DNA of 64,000 nucleotides from Pleomorphochaeta sp963678575 (GCA_963678575.2 CAXXHV010000002.1:124001-188000), one strand, 5' to 3'. Shown: positions 1 to 8,815, numbered from the stretch's first letter. The notes: a model not told the origin generated them from the sequence alone. Numbers and translations: made by a program.

Positions 1-21
1 TAATATTAATTTTTAATAAAT

Positions 22-48
22 AAAAAAGGCGAACAAAATGTTCGCCCT
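22..48 (-). terminator. Intrinsic terminator of the infC-rpmI-rplT operon
   Basis: A 7-bp perfect stem (GGCGAAC/GTTCGCC) with an ATTTT loop is followed on the minus strand by a run of six T. It lies downstream of the coiled-coil gene and so closes the ribosomal-protein operon. Confidence 0.85.
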
Positions 49-109
49 TTAATCCATAAATGGATATTTTTTGTAAATTCAAAAGCATAAGTTAATTAAA
101 TCAATTGTC

Positions 110-559
110 TTATAAATCTTCTAAATCGAGTATCTCATTTTCTAAGGCACTTCCTGAAGTAAAATCTTCAGCAGCAGCTAACTCTTCATTTAGATTATCT
201 AATAATTCAATTTCTTCAAGACCATTAATGTCATCAAGAGTATCGAGAGATCTAGCAATACTTTGAGCTAATTGCTCTGAGTTATCTTTATATTCTTCAA
301 CATATTGCTCTAATTCATTTACTCTGCTATTTGCAAAAGTATAATCCATTTTGAGTTTGTTGTGAGATTCAATTAACTCTTCATGTTCTGTTTTTAAAGT
401 TTCAAAATCTGATTGAATTTTTTCTACTTGAGCTATTAGCTCAGAGTTTTTTTCTTCAAGTAAAGTTTTATCTTTATTTAAAACATCGATAAAAGCCTTT
501 GTTTTAAGAACTTTTTCTTCCAGTTTTGTCATGTTTGATTTTAGTAATGATGAATCCAT
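110..559 (-). CDS. Acidic coiled-coil protein of unknown function downstream of rplT
   Basis: The product has about 149 residues and no signal peptide or membrane segment. Residues ~10-110 show heptad-like Leu/Ile spacing with many Glu and Lys, as expected for a long coiled coil. The C-terminal ~40 residues are strongly acidic. I place the start at the second Met (position 559), because the GGAGG at the first in-frame Met is the ribosome binding site, five bases before the second ATG. It follows rplT directly and shares its terminator, so it is cotranscribed with translation genes. Its shape resembles ZapB-like or other small cytoskeletal coiled-coil proteins, but I do not recognise a family. 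Confidence 0.75.
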   Translation of the reverse strand: MDSSLLKSNMTKLEEKVLKTKAFIDVLNKDKTLLEEKNSELIAQVEKIQSDFETLKTEHEELIESHNKLKMDYTFANSRVNELEQYVEEYKDNSEQLAQSIARSLDTLDDINGLEEIELLDNLNEELAAAEDFTSGSALENEILDLEDL

Positions 560-574
560 CGATACCTCCATTGA

Positions 575-934
575 CTAGTTAGCTAATGTTTCCTTTACAG
601 TATCAACTAAGCTTTTGAAAGATGTTTTATCTTCAATAGCCATGTTTGATAAAGCTTTACGGTTAATTTCTATACCAGCTACATTTAATCCATGAATAAA
701 TTGAGAATAAGTGATTCCTTCAGCACGAACTGCAGCATTAATTCTAGCAATCCATAATTTACGGAAATCTCTTTTTCTTTCTTTACGTCCACGATATGCA
801 TATTGCCCTGCTTTGGCAACAGCATCTTTTGCAACACGATTGTTTGTACTTCTACGACCGTAGTAACCCTTAGCTTGTTTAAGGATTTTCTTTCTTCTGT
901 CTTTACGCTTGGTTCCGTCTACTGCTCTTGGCAT
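575..934 (-). CDS. rplT: Large ribosomal subunit protein bL20
   Basis: bL20 binds 23S rRNA early in assembly of the large subunit. The 119-residue length matches the family. The N-terminal MPRAV start, the very basic helical region with GYYGRRS near residue 23, the RDFRKLWIARINAA block and the conserved C-terminal globular part are all present. It is third in the classic infC-rpmI-rplT order on the minus strand and has an AGGAG-type ribosome binding site. In well-studied bacteria bL20 represses its own operon by binding leader RNA; whether it does so here cannot be seen. Confidence 0.98.
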   Translation of the reverse strand: MPRAVDGTKRKDRRKKILKQAKGYYGRRSTNNRVAKDAVAKAGQYAYRGRKERKRDFRKLWIARINAAVRAEGITYSQFIHGLNVAGIEINRKALSNMAIEDKTSFKSLVDTVKETLAN

Positions 935-949
935 TTTCCTACTCCTCTC

Positions 950-1147
950 TTAACTGTATGGAAGCAAAACTTTTACTTTTTTTGCTTCTGCGTCGCTTAG
1001 AATCCCACTGTGGCGTAAAGATCTTTTACGTTTTGTGGACTTTTTAGTAAGAATATGGCGAAGTCCTTGCTTTTTATAGCGAACTTTACCAGAGCCGGTT
1101 ACCTTGTACCTCTTGGAGGCAGCTTTTCTTGTTTTCATCTTTGGCAT
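950..1147 (-). CDS. rpmI: Large ribosomal subunit protein bL35
   Basis: This 65-residue basic protein of the large ribosomal subunit begins MPKMKTRKAASKR, as bL35 proteins do, and includes the RHILTKKSTKRKR block. An open frame extends 16 codons further upstream, but the ATG at 1147 is preceded by AGAGG at the right distance and matches the family N-terminus, so I use it. It lies between infC and rplT, 15 bases before rplT. Confidence 0.97.
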   Translation of the reverse strand: MPKMKTRKAASKRYKVTGSGKVRYKKQGLRHILTKKSTKRKRSLRHSGILSDAEAKKVKVLLPYS

Positions 1148-1210
1148 TTTTTTACCTCTTTTGCGCTCACAGGGAACAAGATCCCCCTGCAGCAACTATT
1201 ATAAAACGTT

Positions 1211-1753
1211 CTACGAACGTTTGATTTTATTAGTACGTATTGGACTGATAATCATACTCATCATTTTGCCTTCCATCATTGGTCGACGGTCCATATTATA
1301 TTCAACTTCCATTTGAGTCAACTCATTAAGAATTTTATCTAAAACAACTTTACCCAATTCAGTATGAGCTAATTCACGGCCACGGAAACGAATAGAAACT
1401 TTTACTTTGTTACCTTCATTCAAGAAATCTGCAATGAACTTACTTTTTGTTTCCAAATCATGACGTTCAATTTTTGGTTGCATTCTAATTTCTTTCATTT
1501 TGATTACAGTTTGATTTTTTTTAGCTTCACGTAAACGTTTTTCTTGCTCGTAACGATATTTTCCAAAATCAAGTATTTTACAAACAGGGGGATTGGCATT
1601 AGGGGATACTTCAACTAAGTCTAAGCCCACTTCTTCGGCAATTATAATTGCATCATATGTTTTCATTACACCTTTTTGTGTACCTTCTGAATCAATTAAA
1701 AAAACTTCCTTCGCTCGGATCTGTTTGTTGATCCGTAAATCCTTTATAGCCAT
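1211..1753 (-). CDS. infC: Translation initiation factor IF-3
   Basis: IF-3 binds the 30S subunit, prevents premature subunit joining and checks the start codon and initiator tRNA. The 180-residue product has the N-domain (RINKQIRAKEV, then LVEVSPNANPPVCKILDFGKY), a Lys-rich linker helix and the C-domain (KEIRMQPKIERHDLE, KVSIRFRGRE, RPMMEGK). Unlike E. coli infC, which starts with AUU, this gene has an ATG after a strong AAGGAG site. It is first in the operon, with a promoter and a small leader hairpin upstream. Confidence 0.98.
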   Translation of the reverse strand: MAIKDLRINKQIRAKEVFLIDSEGTQKGVMKTYDAIIIAEEVGLDLVEVSPNANPPVCKILDFGKYRYEQEKRLREAKKNQTVIKMKEIRMQPKIERHDLETKSKFIADFLNEGNKVKVSIRFRGRELAHTELGKVVLDKILNELTQMEVEYNMDRRPMMEGKMMSMIISPIRTNKIKRS

Positions 1754-1801
1754 CTAACTCCTTGTGTATTACTCTGTAAAACACGTTTAATTTTGAAATT
1801 T

Positions 1802-1820
1802 ATATCACTTTCCGTGATAT
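1802..1820 (-). promoter_or_regulatory. Short hairpin at the start of the infC leader
   Basis: A perfect 7-bp inverted repeat (ATATCAC/GTGATAT) with a 5-base loop lies just downstream of the predicted transcription start, about 50 bases before infC. It could stabilise the 5' end or take part in ribosomal-protein feedback. No match to a known L20 leader can be claimed. Confidence 0.4.
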
Positions 1821-1828
1821 CTCTAGAT

Positions 1829-1857
1829 ATACTAGCATAGCTAAGAGATTCAGTCAA
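1829..1857 (-). promoter_or_regulatory. Promoter of the infC-rpmI-rplT operon
   Basis: TTGACT and TAGTAT are separated by exactly 17 bases on the minus strand, about 75 bases upstream of infC. This is close to the sigma-70-type consensus. Confidence 0.75.
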
Positions 1858-1888
1858 AGCATGTCAGTAGTTTTATTATAAAAATTAT

Positions 1889-1920
1889 AAAAAAACCATC
1901 CTATTTATGTAATAGGATGG
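1889..1920 (-). terminator. Intrinsic terminator of fba
   Basis: A perfect 10-bp stem (CCATCCTATT with AATAGGATGG) and a 5-base loop are followed by a T run on the minus strand, 20 bases past the aldolase stop codon. Confidence 0.9.
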
Positions 1921-1939
1921 CAATAAATAAGCCTTTTAA

Positions 1940-2932
1940 CTAAGCTTGGTTAGCACTACCTAGAACATTCTTGTTCTTATGCATATACATAACTTTTAAA
2001 GCTTCACGAGCTGGTCCTAAATATTTTCTAGGGTCAAATTCACCAGGTTTTTCAGCTAATACCTTACGAATTGTTCCTGTCATAGCTAGACGACCATCAC
2101 TGTCGATGTTAATTTTACAAACAGCGCTTTTTGCAGCTTGTCTTAGTTGTTCTTCAGGGATACCAACACTATCTGTTAGTTTTCCTCCGTTTTCGTTGAT
2201 CATTTCAACATATTCTTGTGGTACAGAAGAAGAACCGTGAAGTACAATTGGGAAACCAGGAAGTTGTTTTTCAATTTCAGCTAGAATATCGAAACGTAGT
2301 GGAGGTGGAATTAATACACCTTTTTCATTACGTGTGCATTGTTCTGGTTTAAATTTGTTTGCTCCGTGGCTAGTTCCGATAGAAATAGCAAGTGAATCAA
2401 CACCAGTTTTGCTAACGAAATCAATTACTTCTTCAGGTTGAGTGTAAGTTGAGTGTTCAGCAACAACATCATCTTCAATACCAGCTAGAACACCTAATTC
2501 ACCTTCTACTGTTACATCATATTTGTGTGCATATTCTACAACTTTTTTTGTAAGTGCAACGTTTTCTTCATATGGGAAATGAGAACCATCTATCATAACT
2601 GAAGAGAAACCGTTGTCGATACATTCTTTACATGTTTCAAAACTATCACCATGGTCTAAGTGTAATACTACTGGAATTTCATAGCCAAGTTCTTTAGCAT
2701 ATTCTGTAGCACCACGAGCCATGTTTCTTAGTAGGTTGATGTTAGCATAATCCCTAGCACCTTTTGATACTTGTAAGATAACTGGTGATTTTGTTTCTAC
2801 GCAAGCTTTAATAATAGCTTGTAACTGTTCCATGTTATTAAAGTTGTAAGCAGGGATAGCGTATCCACCTTTTACAGCTTTTGCAAACATTTCTTTTGTG
2901 TTTACTAGACCTAAGTCCTTGTAAGAAGTCAT
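1940..2932 (-). CDS. fba: Class II fructose-bisphosphate aldolase
   Basis: This zinc enzyme cleaves fructose 1,6-bisphosphate to dihydroxyacetone phosphate and glyceraldehyde 3-phosphate in glycolysis. The ~330-residue length fits the longer class II forms. Visible motifs are YNFNNMEQ near the N-terminus, VVLHLDHGDS with the zinc/catalytic residues, VMIDGSHFPYEEN, VEGELG, the GTSHGANK loop and VLHGSSS. The ATG at 2932 has AAGGAG eight bases upstream. The open frame continues 31 codons further, but those codons cover the promoter and are not expected to be translated. It is monocistronic with its own promoter and terminator. Confidence 0.96.
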   Translation of the reverse strand: MTSYKDLGLVNTKEMFAKAVKGGYAIPAYNFNNMEQLQAIIKACVETKSPVILQVSKGARDYANINLLRNMARGATEYAKELGYEIPVVLHLDHGDSFETCKECIDNGFSSVMIDGSHFPYEENVALTKKVVEYAHKYDVTVEGELGVLAGIEDDVVAEHSTYTQPEEVIDFVSKTGVDSLAISIGTSHGANKFKPEQCTRNEKGVLIPPPLRFDILAEIEKQLPGFPIVLHGSSSVPQEYVEMINENGGKLTDSVGIPEEQLRQAAKSAVCKINIDSDGRLAMTGTIRKVLAEKPGEFDPRKYLGPAREALKVMYMHKNKNVLGSANQA

Positions 2933-2972
2933 AATGTTTACTCCTTGATAATTTGGTTTTGTTTTCAATGCA

Positions 2973-3001
2973 ATGTTATATTTTTGTAGCGTTTCGGTCA
3001 A
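2973..3001 (-). promoter_or_regulatory. Promoter of fba
   Basis: TTGACC, 17 bases, then TAACAT, placed about 40 bases upstream of the chosen fba start codon. Confidence 0.65.
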
Positions 3002-3052
3002 CAACATAGAGATACTATTGACCAATGAATTTACTCTTGTTAATGTTTTTTT

Positions 3053-3916
3053 ATGAAATTAAGAGTAAAAAAGTTAATTATTGTGCTTTTTGTAACATTA
3101 AGTTCAATATTTATATTAATTGAGAGTATATATTTAACTAGAGAACCAATCTATTTGGTAACAGATTCCATATATTATTCAACAACAATAAAATATCAAA
3201 AAAAATATTTAAAATATAAAGCATTATTAAATGGTAAAAAAATTAAATATATTGTTGACGAAAAAAGTGATGGTAGTTGGTTATCTTATAATTATAAAAA
3301 AGATTCAAAAATTATTTTGTCTCCATACTTGTCGTTACTTTATAGTGTTAATGATTCGAAAAAATTTAGCAATGATCTAATTACTATTGATAAATCTTGT
3401 GAAAAAGAATTATTAAATGCTCAAGGAGATTATTTAAGTGGGTTTGAAAAATTAGCTGCTATTTTAAAAGAAAACAAAGCTAATGTCTTTTTAATAAGTT
3501 CAAAGGCTTGGCCCCTTAGTGATGTAAAAGCAAAAGCCTTTAAAAATGTTTTTACCCAAGAAGGCTTAACTGAAATTAAGTTAGAGGGAAGTGAACTTGA
3601 GCAAAAAGCATATGATTTAGTTGATATGATGAATAAAGAAAAAAATGTAGATATTGTTTCTACTGGTTCTTTAATGATTGCATATTTTAATAAGCTAGAA
3701 AATAATTTTAAATATTCACTTGAAGCCTATCAAGTACCTAGCGTTGATAAGAATTCTATTCATTATGTTTTATATGAAGATTTATCACCTTTGTTGAATG
3801 ATAATAATTATAATAAGCAAAATTTAGTATTAAAAATTAAAATTAAGAACAATCAAGAAGGGTTAATAAATTTCTTTTTACATTTAGGCAGAGATCTTCA
3901 ATCGTTATTTTTTTAA
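3053..3916 (+). CDS. Membrane-anchored or exported protein of unknown function
   Basis: The 287-residue product starts with a basic stretch and one hydrophobic segment (~residues 7-25), so it is an uncleaved anchor or signal peptide. The rest is Lys/Asn-rich and predicted soluble outside the membrane. The pattern of short beta strands and helices, with ANVFLISSKAW and DIVSTGSLMIAY, is loosely like a periplasmic binding-protein fold, but I do not recognise a family. The ATG lies in a gap divergent from fba. Its last 74 bases overlap the 3' end of tatD on the other strand. Confidence 0.7.
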   Translation: MKLRVKKLIIVLFVTLSSIFILIESIYLTREPIYLVTDSIYYSTTIKYQKKYLKYKALLNGKKIKYIVDEKSDGSWLSYNYKKDSKIILSPYLSLLYSVNDSKKFSNDLITIDKSCEKELLNAQGDYLSGFEKLAAILKENKANVFLISSKAWPLSDVKAKAFKNVFTQEGLTEIKLEGSELEQKAYDLVDMMNKEKNVDIVSTGSLMIAYFNKLENNFKYSLEAYQVPSVDKNSIHYVLYEDLSPLLNDNNYNKQNLVLKIKIKNNQEGLINFFLHLGRDLQSLFF

Positions 3917-4679
3917 TAGAAGCAATTTCTTTATATATTAATGGAATTAATAGAGGGGTATTAGTTTTTCCTCTAAAAGGAGTTGGAGAAAGATAAGGGG
4001 AATCTGTTTCAATTAATAATTTATTGATAGGTACATATTTTAATACGTTCCTTAATTCTTCATTGTTTTTATAAGTTATTGGTCCAGCAAAAGAAATATA
4101 AAAATCTTTATCTAAAGCTATTTTTGCAAATTCAAGATTTGAAGAAAAGCAGTGTATAATTCCATTTTTATTAAAGCTTGTTGTTTTAATTATATTAATC
4201 ATCTGCTCATCAGCTTCTCTATTGTGGATAATTATTGGTAAATTATATTTATTGGCTAAATGTATTTGCTTTATAAAAAGATCTTCTTGTAATTCTTTTG
4301 TTCCATATTTCCAATAATTATCTAATCCAATTTCTCCAATTGCTTTAATAGGATAATTTTTAATATTTGACTCTAATGTATTAATTAAAATATCATGTTT
4401 CTCAATACTATCTTTTACGCCCCAAGGGCCAATGGCGGCGCTTAAATAAATATTTTTATAATCTTTTAATAAATTATATCTATTTTCAATATCGTTTTCA
4501 TTTATTCCAATATCAAGAGCAATAAAATTCATCTTTTCCATTTGATCTAATAAATTTTTAATATCGATTTCTTGTTTTTCTATTTCTAAAGAATGAAAGT
4601 GTGTATCTGTATATATTAAATTTTTTTTTGTTGCTTCTTTTAATAGTTGAAGCCTTTTTTCTTTTGTTATTTTAGCCAT
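3843..4679 (-). CDS. tatD: TatD-family metal-dependent hydrolase (DNase)
   Basis: TatD proteins are TIM-barrel phosphodiesterases with DNase activity, implicated in DNA repair or turnover. All hallmark motifs are present: TDTHFH near residue 25 (metal ligands His27 and His29), AIGEIGLD, IIHNREAD, IIHCFSS and the C-terminal ETDSPYLSP followed by PFRGKTNTP. The 278-residue length is slightly longer than usual because of an extra N-terminal helix. It converges with, and overlaps by 74 bases, the unknown gene at 3053. Enzyme class is secure; the cellular role is not. Confidence 0.93.
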   Translation of the reverse strand: MAKITKEKRLQLLKEATKKNLIYTDTHFHSLEIEKQEIDIKNLLDQMEKMNFIALDIGINENDIENRYNLLKDYKNIYLSAAIGPWGVKDSIEKHDILINTLESNIKNYPIKAIGEIGLDNYWKYGTKELQEDLFIKQIHLANKYNLPIIIHNREADEQMINIIKTTSFNKNGIIHCFSSNLEFAKIALDKDFYISFAGPITYKNNEELRNVLKYVPINKLLIETDSPYLSPTPFRGKTNTPLLIPLIYKEIASIKKITIEDLCLNVKRNLLTLLDCS

Positions 4680-4842
4680 GATTTGATTATATTTATTTTT
4701 TATAAAAATATAAAGCTTTTTAATATTTTGTTAGAATATTTAATTTGTAATTTCTGAGATTTGAAGATTTGACTTTTTAATAAAGAGTTATTATTCTTAA
4801 TTAAGTAAAAAGTTAGTTATAGCTAATTTTATTGGAGGTTTT

Positions 4843-5565
4843 ATGTTAACTCTTGAGAATATAAATTATAGAATCGGAGATAAAGACATTGTTAGAGATA
4901 TTAATTTTTCTTTTAAAAAAGGGAATGTTTATATATTAACTGGACCAAATGGTGGAGGGAAGACCTCCCTTGGTAAAATAATTTCAGGTTTATATCCTAC
5001 TGATTCGGGTAAAATTCTATTTCAAAATAAAGATATCAGTAAGTTGGGAATAAGTGAACGATCTAAACTTGGTATATCATATGGGTTTCAAAGTCCTGTC
5101 TATTTTAAAGGTTTGTCTGTTAGAGATATTTTATCACTTTCAAGTAAAAAAAACGATGAAATATATTTAAACGATCTATTATCTGAAGTTGGGCTTTGTG
5201 CAAAAGAATACTTAGATAGAGAATTAAATCAAAACTTATCAGGAGGGGAAATAAAAAGAATTGAAATTGCAAGTGTATTAGCTAGAGATAATACTAAAAT
5301 ATATATATTTGATGAACCTGAAGCTGGTATTGATCTTTGGAGTTTTAAAGAATTGATTAATATATTTGAAGAATTGAGAAATAGAAAAATAATAATAATT
5401 ATAATATCGCATCAACAAAAAATATTGGAATTGTCAGATTATATAATTGTAATGAATAAATCAAAGATTATTAAATATGGAACCAAAGAAGAAGTTTTAT
5501 CTACTTTGATAGAACAAGAAAAAGAAAATAATTGTAAAGGTTGTTTGAAGAAGGAATTATTATAA
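4843..5565 (+). CDS. sufC: SufC-like Fe-S assembly ATPase
   Basis: SufC is the ABC-type ATPase that drives the SufB/D scaffold in Fe-S cluster assembly. The 240-residue protein has Walker A GPNGGGKT (residues 34-41), a Q-loop in GFQSPVYFKG, the LSGGEIKRIEIASVLA signature, Walker B with IYIFDEPEAGID, and the H-loop SHQ. GFQ(S)PV and EPEAGID are typical of SufC rather than of transporter ATPases. Its stop codon overlaps the start of the SufB/D-like gene. No sufS, sufU, sufD or sufE is nearby, so this is a two-gene unit, as in the minimal SMS-type (SmsCB) systems reported from anaerobes. Confidence 0.9.
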   Translation: MLTLENINYRIGDKDIVRDINFSFKKGNVYILTGPNGGGKTSLGKIISGLYPTDSGKILFQNKDISKLGISERSKLGISYGFQSPVYFKGLSVRDILSLSSKKNDEIYLNDLLSEVGLCAKEYLDRELNQNLSGGEIKRIEIASVLARDNTKIYIFDEPEAGIDLWSFKELINIFEELRNRKIIIIIISHQQKILELSDYIIVMNKSKIIKYGTKEEVLSTLIEQEKENNCKGCLKKELL

Positions 5566-6479
5566 TGTTAAAGAATACTTTAAATTTATTAAAAAAGTTA
5601 TATGGTGATATTAATTATAACCTATCGGCTATAAATGTAAGAGAAAATTGTTCTAGTTGTGAAAGAAAGAATTCAAGTAATATATTAATTGAAGATATGG
5701 AAGATAAAAATGGTATAAATATCTTTGTTAAATCAACAGCCCAAGGTGAAACTGTTTTCATACCAGCAATCATTAATAAAAGTGGAATTGATGATATTGT
5801 TAGAAATGATTTCTTTATTGAAAAAGATGCAAATGTAATAATTCAAGCCGGGTGTGCGCTTCACTCTGATACTAATAATAAATCTTCTCATTTTGGAATT
5901 CATAGATTTTTTATTGGAGAAAATGCAAAGGTAAAATATTATGAAAAACACTTAGGAGAAGGTGTTGCTGCTCAAAGAATAATATCTCCAAAAACAGAAA
6001 TTGTATTAGATAAAAACGCTTCTTTTATAATGGATTCTATTCAGTTAGATGGAGTTTCATATAGTGAAAGAGATACCGTTGCAAAGGTTGGTGAAGGTGC
6101 TAAGTTTGATGTCAATGAAAGAATGTTAACCAAAGAAAAACAAGAAGTGCTGAGCAAGTTTAATGTAGAAGTTGCTGGCGATAATGCAAGTATAAATATA
6201 GTTTCAAGATCTGTTGTAAAAGGAGATTCTAAACAAACTTTAGAAAGTAATATAGTAGGAAATTATAGATGTGTTGGGCATAGTGAATGTGATGCAATAT
6301 TAGAAGATAATGGAATTGCAATAGCTATACCTGCTCTAATTGCAAATCATAAGGATGCTTCTTTAATCCATGAAGCAGCAATTGGAAGGATTTCTAAGGA
6401 ACAAATTGAGAAATTGCAAACATTAGGGTTAAGTGAAGAAGAAGCTGAGAGCTATATTGTAAAGGGATTTTTAAAATAA
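5565..6479 (+). CDS. SufB/SufD-like Fe-S scaffold protein
   Basis: This ~304-residue partner of the SufC-like ATPase starts at the ATG that overlaps the sufC stop (TAATG). SufB/D-family signs are the beta-helix core (IQAGCALHSD, HFGIHRFFIGENAKVKYYEKH), GHSECDAILEDNG and the C-terminal HEAAIGRISKEQIEKLQTLG followed by EEAESYIVKGF. It is far shorter than SufB (about 470 residues), fitting a minimal SmsB-like scaffold. A Cys pair, ENCSSCE, lies near the N-terminus and could bind metal or a nascent cluster. Scaffold role is inferred from family and operon. Confidence 0.85.
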   Translation: MLKNTLNLLKKLYGDINYNLSAINVRENCSSCERKNSSNILIEDMEDKNGINIFVKSTAQGETVFIPAIINKSGIDDIVRNDFFIEKDANVIIQAGCALHSDTNNKSSHFGIHRFFIGENAKVKYYEKHLGEGVAAQRIISPKTEIVLDKNASFIMDSIQLDGVSYSERDTVAKVGEGAKFDVNERMLTKEKQEVLSKFNVEVAGDNASINIVSRSVVKGDSKQTLESNIVGNYRCVGHSECDAILEDNGIAIAIPALIANHKDASLIHEAAIGRISKEQIEKLQTLGLSEEEAESYIVKGFLK

Positions 6480-6647
6480 AAAATTGTTTTGAGAGAATAT
6501 TTTATAAATAAGAAATAATTATTACACATTTTTAACTGTAAATGTTTTCGTCCTAAAAAAAATAGTGATAATTAATAAAAAAAACTTGTTTACTAACATA
6601 AGTTAATGGTATTATATTAATTATTTATTTTTTAAAAGGAAGAAAGT

Positions 6648-7928
6648 ATGAAAAAAAATTTAGTAATGAAAATTATTATTGGATTTATTGCTGGCTTAAT
6701 TGTAGGGGTTGCTCTGTGGTTATCAAAAGTAAATGTTAGTGGTTATTTAAAGGTGGTTTCACCTTTTGGTAATGTATTAGTTTCAATGTTAAAGATGGTT
6801 GTTGTTCCTGTAATCTTTTTATCACTTGTAACTGGGGCTGCATCTTTACCCACAGGTAAATTTGGTAAAATTGGATTAAAAGTAATAATATGGTATTTTG
6901 CAACTAGTTTAATTGCAGCTGTTGTTGGTTCTTTTCTTGCTACTATTTTTAGTCCTGGTAGTTCAAATATTGGTATGTGGCAACAATTAATTACAACACA
7001 AACTGCTGTAGATGAAGTAACTGTTACAACAACAGGAGCTTTAACTGAAGTATTTTTAAATATGTTTAAAAATCCATTTGAATCTCTTGCAAGTGGTAAT
7101 TTCTTAGCTATTATTGTTTTCGCAATTGCTTTCGGCCTTGCTTTAAAATTGAATGTAGATAATCCAAAGACTTCAAAAGAGTCCAAAGAGAAAATTCATT
7201 TATTCTTGAATTTATTTGAAACAGCACAAGAAGGGGTATTTACAATAGTTGACTGGGTATTAGCTTATTCTCCAATTGGTGTATTTGCTCTTACTTCATG
7301 CAATTTTGCAAATTATGGATCTGCATTATTTGGACCTTATGTTTCATTAACATTAGGAGTAATTCTTGGAATACTATTTATGATTTTTGTCGTTTATCCA
7401 CTAATGATTGTTTTATTTGTTCACAAAAATCCTTATAAATTATTATTCAAAATTAAAGAAGCTCCATTAACTGCTTTTGTTACAAGAAGCTCTGCAGCAA
7501 CTCTTCCTGTATCCTTAAAAGTCGCAGAAGATGAAATAAATGTAGATTCAAGTTTATCAGCTTTCGCTCTTCCTTTAGGTGCTACAATTAATATGGATGG
7601 AGTTTGTGTTCACTTACCATTCTTTGCTGTATTAGCTGCTAATATGTTTGGAGTTCAATTAGGCTTTGCTGGTTTAACTATCTTAGTAATTACTACAGTT
7701 TTGGCATCAATCGGGGCTGGTGGGGTTCCTGGTGGTTCTTTAATGTTATTGTTTATTATTTTACAAAATATGGGATTACAACCTTCTCAAATAGCTATAA
7801 TTGTCGGATTAGCACTTGGTATTAATCCAATATTAGATATGTTTGAAACAATGAATAATGTAACAGGGGACATTGTATGTACTTATGCAGTTGCAGAAAA
7901 TTCAGATATGATTGTAAATAAAGAGTAA
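6648..7928 (+). CDS. Dicarboxylate/amino acid:cation symporter (DAACS family)
   Basis: The 426-residue polytopic membrane protein belongs to the glutamate-transporter-fold DAACS family, which couples uptake of acidic or neutral amino acids or C4-dicarboxylates to Na+ or H+. Diagnostic elements are KMVVVPVIFLSLV in the third membrane region, the serine-rich re-entrant loop TRSSAATLPVS, PLGATINMDG in TM7 and the second re-entrant loop with GAGGVPGG. A GGAAG-type site precedes the ATG at a suitable distance. It is a single-gene unit followed by a terminator. The exact substrate cannot be decided by eye. Confidence 0.92.
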   Translation: MKKNLVMKIIIGFIAGLIVGVALWLSKVNVSGYLKVVSPFGNVLVSMLKMVVVPVIFLSLVTGAASLPTGKFGKIGLKVIIWYFATSLIAAVVGSFLATIFSPGSSNIGMWQQLITTQTAVDEVTVTTTGALTEVFLNMFKNPFESLASGNFLAIIVFAIAFGLALKLNVDNPKTSKESKEKIHLFLNLFETAQEGVFTIVDWVLAYSPIGVFALTSCNFANYGSALFGPYVSLTLGVILGILFMIFVVYPLMIVLFVHKNPYKLLFKIKEAPLTAFVTRSSAATLPVSLKVAEDEINVDSSLSAFALPLGATINMDGVCVHLPFFAVLAANMFGVQLGFAGLTILVITTVLASIGAGGVPGGSLMLLFIILQNMGLQPSQIAIIVGLALGINPILDMFETMNNVTGDIVCTYAVAENSDMIVNKE

Positions 7929-7950
7929 GATATTTAATTAGTATCACTAG

Positions 7951-7994
7951 TCACTTTGTTTTTATATTTATTATAAATTCAAGGTGATTTTTTT
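7951..7994 (+). terminator. Terminator after the DAACS symporter gene
   Basis: TCACTTTG pairs with CAAGGTGA (one G-U pair), with a second inner A/T stem in the loop, then seven T. Confidence 0.75.
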
Positions 7995-8071
7995 GTCTAT
8001 TTATTGTTTGTTTTATTGAAAAATGTTAGTCTTAACTAAGAAAATATTAGAGTTTTCTAAAGGAATAAAAT

Positions 8072-8716
8072 ATGGATTTTATAAAAAATATAGAGAAAGC
8101 AAAGATAATAAAGCAAAAACAAATAATAAAGATTTATGAGGGGCAAATAGTAAGTTCTAAAATAGCAGATAATGATTCATTTTCTCTTGAGTTATATTCA
8201 TTTGATAAAGGAGAAGAAATTAGCAGTCAAAAAGCAATATATGATACTTTATTTTTTGTTTCAAAAGGAAAAGTAAATATTTTTAAAAATATTATAAATG
8301 AAAAACAATACAGTGTAGTAAAAAAAGAAGATGAAGGAAGAATAATTGCTTTAGAACCTTCTTTAGTTTTCATATATTCTTTCAAAGAAGAAAATAAAAT
8401 AAGAAATTTAAAAACTTATAATAATTTAGAAAAGGAAATTGATTTTGTTAATAATTCAGTATCAAGCAAGATTATTTTTCAAAGTGATGATTTAAGTTTA
8501 ACTTTACTTGCTTTAGATCAAAATCAAGGATTAAGTACACATGCTGCATCAGGGGATGCTTTGGTAATTTCTCTTGATGGAGAAGTTGAAATAAAAATTG
8601 ATGATGCTCCTTATTTAGTAAGAGATTCTGATTTAATAATATTGCCTGCTAAAATACCACACGGTTTAAAAGCAGTAAAACCATATAAAATGTTTTTAAC
8701 AGTTGTAAAACAGTGA
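8072..8716 (+). CDS. Double cupin-domain protein
   Basis: The 214-residue cytoplasmic protein has two small beta-barrel cupin modules, ~residues 30-110 and ~135-212. The second keeps the better cupin pattern (STHAASGDALVISLDGEVEI, then LIILPAKIPHGLKA), with a His retained in PHG. The first lacks most metal-binding His residues. Such proteins may bind a small ligand or metal; no enzyme function can be assigned. AAGGA precedes the ATG. It is transcribed alone, just upstream of tRNA-Leu. Confidence 0.8.
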   Translation: MDFIKNIEKAKIIKQKQIIKIYEGQIVSSKIADNDSFSLELYSFDKGEEISSQKAIYDTLFFVSKGKVNIFKNIINEKQYSVVKKEDEGRIIALEPSLVFIYSFKEENKIRNLKTYNNLEKEIDFVNNSVSSKIIFQSDDLSLTLLALDQNQGLSTHAASGDALVISLDGEVEIKIDDAPYLVRDSDLIILPAKIPHGLKAVKPYKMFLTVVKQ

Positions 8717-8815
8717 TCAAAAATAAATATTTAATGGATTTTAATTCTTAATTATTTACTTAATAAAGAATTACTTGTTTGAGTAAAAAAAAGTAATATT
8801 TTTAAAAAAAACTAG

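Noticed and set aside
2933..3025. N-terminal extension of the aldolase reading frame
   Set aside because: It contains the predicted promoter and lacks a ribosome binding site, while the ATG at 2932 has a perfect one and fits the family N-terminus.
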